Source: Acidimicrobiaceae bacterium (GTDB lineage Bacteria > Actinomycetota > Acidimicrobiia > Acidimicrobiales > RAAP-2). From it: a stretch of DNA of 33,265 bases. The notes below the pieces were generated by a model. The model saw only the letters and a program-made list of their open reading frames with translations, made no database searches and was not told where the DNA came from. Shown in pieces: positions 30,886-33,265 of the stretch. Each line of letters opens with the position of its first letter. Positions within the stretch are counted from its first letter, which is position 1. Position numbers and translations under genes: made by a program. The stretch lies in contig DAHUZK010000036.1 in the NCBI GenBank assembly GCA_027306605.1, positions 1 to 33,265 of the forward strand, in the 5' to 3' direction.

Positions 30886-32438
30886 GACGCCACGGCTGCG
30901 GGCGGCTGGGCCGCCGTTCGGCGCGGGCGAGCGCCGAAGTGCATGACCCCGTCGTCCACGTCGCTCATCTTCAGCGACCGGTAGTCGCGCAGGTAGCTCT
31001 GGTGGACGCGCCAGGGCTGGCGGGTCCCCTGCTTGGGCAGCAGGTGGGCCGAGCGCTGGATGTACCCCGAGGTCAGCGCGAGAACCGGGCCCTCCTCGGC
31101 CGCCGTGCCGGCGTCGTTGCGCGGCACGCACTCGCTCAGACCGCGGTCGCGCATGTGGTTGAGCAGGCGGCACACGTAGTCGCACGTCAGGTCGCACTTG
31201 AGCGTCCACGACGCGTTCACGTACCCGAGGGCAACGGCCAGGTTCGGCACGCCCTCGAGCATCATGCCCTTGTAGGTGAGCCGCGTGGACGGATCGACCG
31301 CCTCACCGTCGACGCCGAGAGCGATGCCGCCGAGGAACAGGAGCTCGAGCCCGGTGGCGGTGACGACGACGTCGGCCTCGATCTCGCGGCCCGACGTCAG
31401 CCGCAGGCCCTTCTCGGTGAAGCGTTCGATGGTGTCGGTGACCACCGAGGCGGTGCCGTCGCGGATGGCGGCGAAGAGGTCGCCGTCGGGCACGGCGCAG
31501 AAGCGCTGGTCCCACGGGTCGTAGCGCGGGGTGAAATGCGTGTCGATGTCGTAACCCTCGGGCAGCGACCGCTCGAGGCCCTTGCGCAGCATCCGCTTGA
31601 CCGCCGCTGGATAGCGCCGGCTCATCACGTAGAAGAACTGCGTCGTGAGCGCGTGGAACCACTTGGCCGCCGTTCCCGCCTGCATGGGCGGCAGGATCCG
31701 GCGCAGCAACTTGACGACGGGGCTGCGCTCGGGGAGCGAGGCGATGTAGGTGGGCGAGCGCTGCAGCATCGTGACGTGTGCCGCGCTGCGGGCGAGCGCC
31801 GGCACGAGCGTCACCGCGGTGGCCCCGCTACCGATGACGACGATGCGCCGGCCGGTGTAGTCGAGGTCCTCGGGCCAGACCTGCGGGTGTACGAGGGTGC
31901 CGGCGAAGTCGTCCATGCCGGCGAAGTCGGGCAGGTACCCGTGGTCGTAGCGGTAGTAACCGCTGCAGGCGAAGAGGAAGCCGGCGGTGAGGTGGACGGT
32001 CTCGTCCGTGTCGGTGCGCTCGACGGTGACGTGCCAGCGGGCCTCCTCGGTCGACCACTCGGCCGCGGTGACCCGGTGGCGGAAGCGGATGTGCGCGTCG
32101 ACACCCGTCTCGGCGGCCGTGTCCTTGATGTACTGCAGGATCGAGTCGCCGTCGGCGATCGACTTGTCCCCGTCCCAGGGCCGGAAGGAGTAGCCGAGGG
32201 TGTGCATGTCGGAGTCGGAGCGGATGCCGGGGTAGCGGAAGAGGTCCCAGGTGCCGCCGATGCCGTGGCGAGCCTCGAAGATGGCGTAGGAGGCCCAGGG
32301 ACAGTGCCGCTGCAGGTAGGCCCCGGCACCGACGCCCGAGAGCCCGGCGCCGACGATCAGGACGTCGAAGTATGCCGGGTCGCAGCGCCCCGGGCGGTCC
32401 GGCGCGGGAGCGGTCGCCGGGTCGGCGGATGAGGCCAT
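30882..32438 (-). CDS. Baeyer-Villiger / EthA-like flavin monooxygenase
   Basis: A 518-residue FAD- and NADPH-dependent monooxygenase. The first Rossmann motif is GAGLSG (30-35) and the second GSGATAVTL (203-211). The Baeyer-Villiger fingerprint FxGxxxHxxxWP is present as FAGTLVHPQVWP (178-189). FRYPGIRSDSDMHTLGYSF (68-86) is close to the EthA/MymA group of mycobacteria, which oxidise ketones and thio-compounds. It inserts oxygen next to a carbonyl to give an ester or lactone; the natural substrate is unknown. ATG 32438 is used. It is coupled to the SDR downstream. A 353-bp non-coding stretch lies upstream. Confidence 0.92.
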   Translation of the reverse strand: MASSADPATAPAPDRPGRCDPAYFDVLIVGAGLSGVGAGAYLQRHCPWASYAIFEARHGIGGTWDLFRYPGIRSDSDMHTLGYSFRPWDGDKSIADGDSILQYIKDTAAETGVDAHIRFRHRVTAAEWSTEEARWHVTVERTDTDETVHLTAGFLFACSGYYRYDHGYLPDFAGMDDFAGTLVHPQVWPEDLDYTGRRIVVIGSGATAVTLVPALARSAAHVTMLQRSPTYIASLPERSPVVKLLRRILPPMQAGTAAKWFHALTTQFFYVMSRRYPAAVKRMLRKGLERSLPEGYDIDTHFTPRYDPWDQRFCAVPDGDLFAAIRDGTASVVTDTIERFTEKGLRLTSGREIEADVVVTATGLELLFLGGIALGVDGEAVDPSTRLTYKGMMLEGVPNLAVALGYVNASWTLKCDLTCDYVCRLLNHMRDRGLSECVPRNDAGTAAEEGPVLALTSGYIQRSAHLLPKQGTRQPWRVHQSYLRDYRSLKMSDVDDGVMHFGARPRRTAAQPPAAVAS

Positions 32439-32791
32439 CGGGCTGCGGCTCCTCTCTACGTCGCTCGTTTCTGCCGCTCGTTCCAGGTCCGTGCCGCACC
32501 AGAATGCCGCACTCCCGCACGGCCCGCCCCTCCAGGTCCGCCCTCCTGAGGTCCGCGACCCTGATCACCCTGATTGGCCTTGCACCCAAAGGCCCAGGTC
32601 GCACCAAAAGTGGCTGATCTGCACCAAAAGGGCACTGCCCAGGCCCCGCTCGTAGATGTCTGGACCCATGGTTACCCACCTAGAGCGGCTGGTTTCCCAC
32701 AGCAATTTCTTTCTTATGTTCCCCAGTCCCCCGCCATCAGAGTGGAGATATGGAAACTACATATCTGTTATCTGACCGGGAGAAAAGCCCC
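32439..32791. other. Non-coding region with iteron-like repeats
   Basis: This 353-bp gap separates the monooxygenase from the last gene. GCACCAAAAG occurs exactly at 32601-32610 and 32621-32630, with a near copy GCACCCAAAG at 32582-32591, so the period is 19-20 bp. From about 32700 the DNA becomes visibly less GC-rich (for example CAATTTCTTTCTTATG). No gene, tRNA or clear terminator is seen. Regulator binding, replication iterons or chance are all possible. Confidence 0.4.
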
Positions 32792-33226
32792 ATGGTTAAG
32801 CACTTCATTTCTGCCCTTGCCGCCACGCTTAAGAGCGGGTTCGGTCTGGTGGGAGCCATTCTCGCGGCGGCTGGCGCCCTCGGTCACACGCTGGTGGCGA
32901 CGTCAGTGACACCGTGGGTGTGTGTCATCGGGCTGGCCCTGTTCGCGGCAGCCGCACTATGGGAACTGGCCAAATCCCTGTACGCCCTTGAGGCTAAGGA
33001 CGACGACCTTAAACATTCCTTGGCGAAGGCGTGGGAAATGGAGAAGGACCGGGACCGGTGGCGTGGACGTCACGCCGACCTCCAGAACATGCGCTGGGCG
33101 TCGTTCCCACCGTCGACCGGCGCAAGCCCATCAACCGCTAGCGGACATATCGAGTCCTCGCAGCAAGAAGAACTGCGGTTCCGTGATCCAGGGCAAGGTC
33201 ACCTTCTGGCGGAGGATGACGAGTGA
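32792..33226 (+). CDS. Small membrane protein with coiled-coil tail, unknown function
   Basis: A 144-residue protein. Two hydrophobic helices (about 15-33, FGLVGAILAAAGALGHTLV, and about 40-60, WVCVIGLALFAAAALWELA) precede a charged helical region (EAKDDDLKHSLAKAWEMEKD) with coiled-coil character and a polar tail. ATG 32792 has GGGAG 9 bp upstream; ATG 32750 in the same frame would add 14 residues but its GGAG is only 2 bp away. Codon usage is less GC-biased than in the rest of the window. I do not recognise the family; holin-like or accessory-region membrane protein are guesses. Confidence 0.6.
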   Translation: MVKHFISALAATLKSGFGLVGAILAAAGALGHTLVATSVTPWVCVIGLALFAAAALWELAKSLYALEAKDDDLKHSLAKAWEMEKDRDRWRGRHADLQNMRWASFPPSTGASPSTASGHIESSQQEELRFRDPGQGHLLAEDDE

Positions 33227-33265
33227 CGGCCACGTCCGAACGCGTGGTGTAACGACGACCACCAC

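Noticed and set aside
30939..32432. A 497-codon plus-strand frame opposite the monooxygenase
   Set aside because: The minus strand carries two Rossmann motifs and the BVMO fingerprint. The plus frame is a Val/Gly/Ala/Arg-rich shadow.

Overview
The window is high-GC DNA whose codon usage and leaderless-looking starts fit an actinobacterium. Two tandem secreted proteins built of GYWLVASDGGVFSFG-type repeats, which I associate with Acidimicrobiia and related lineages, suggest that class. A MarP-like CvpA/serine protease, a Streptomyces-type XylA and an EthA-like monooxygenase support an actinobacterial origin. The class-level call is an inference.

Layout, left to right. (1) 1-2472: the 3' end of an IS3-family element, a decayed cupredoxin tail, then a compact copper-type operon. 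It has a CsoR-like operator, a CsoR repressor, a membrane permease ending in a YHS metal-binding domain, and a small acidic protein. (2) 2515-11686: carbohydrate metabolism and signalling. It holds an FGGY sugar kinase preceded by the stump of a LysR gene, a CHASE-GGDEF-EAL c-di-GMP enzyme, xylulokinase and xylose isomerase (overlap-spaced pair), and a divergent GH3 glycosidase that probably feeds xylose into them. (3) 11707-16716: cell-envelope genes. These are two tandem repeat proteins, a membrane-anchored serine protease and a DUF2202 lipoprotein. (4) 16774-19879: an atypical NRAMP-family transporter whose metal-site residues are substituted, next to a soluble PRC / MgtE-N / CBS protein. 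Together they look like a split, sensor-controlled Mg2+ uptake system. (5) 20015-24511: a translationally coupled operon of an NAD(P)-binding/DUF2867 protein, two FtsX-type permeases and an ABC ATPase, with a perfect palindrome at its first start codon. (6) 24641-27005: a type III alkylsulfatase coupled to a 3' fragment of a sugar kinase, a triplicated 14-bp repeat, and tRNA-Phe and tRNA-Asp. (7) 27126-32438: an SCO6745-like protein, a small helical protein, a TetR regulator with palindromic operators and a triplicated mini-ORF leader, a conserved hypothetical, and a coupled SDR / Baeyer-Villiger monooxygenase pair. (8) 32439-33265: a less GC-rich stretch with iteron-like repeats and a small two-helix membrane protein, possibly the edge of an accessory region.

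Most of the window is ordinary metabolism. The best candidates for something under-described are the NRAMP-like / MgtE-N pair, the CsoR-permease-YHS operon, the tandem GYWLVA-repeat proteins and the repeated ATG-CCC-CGC-TGA leader of the TetR gene. No CRISPR array, rRNA or complete mobile element is visible.
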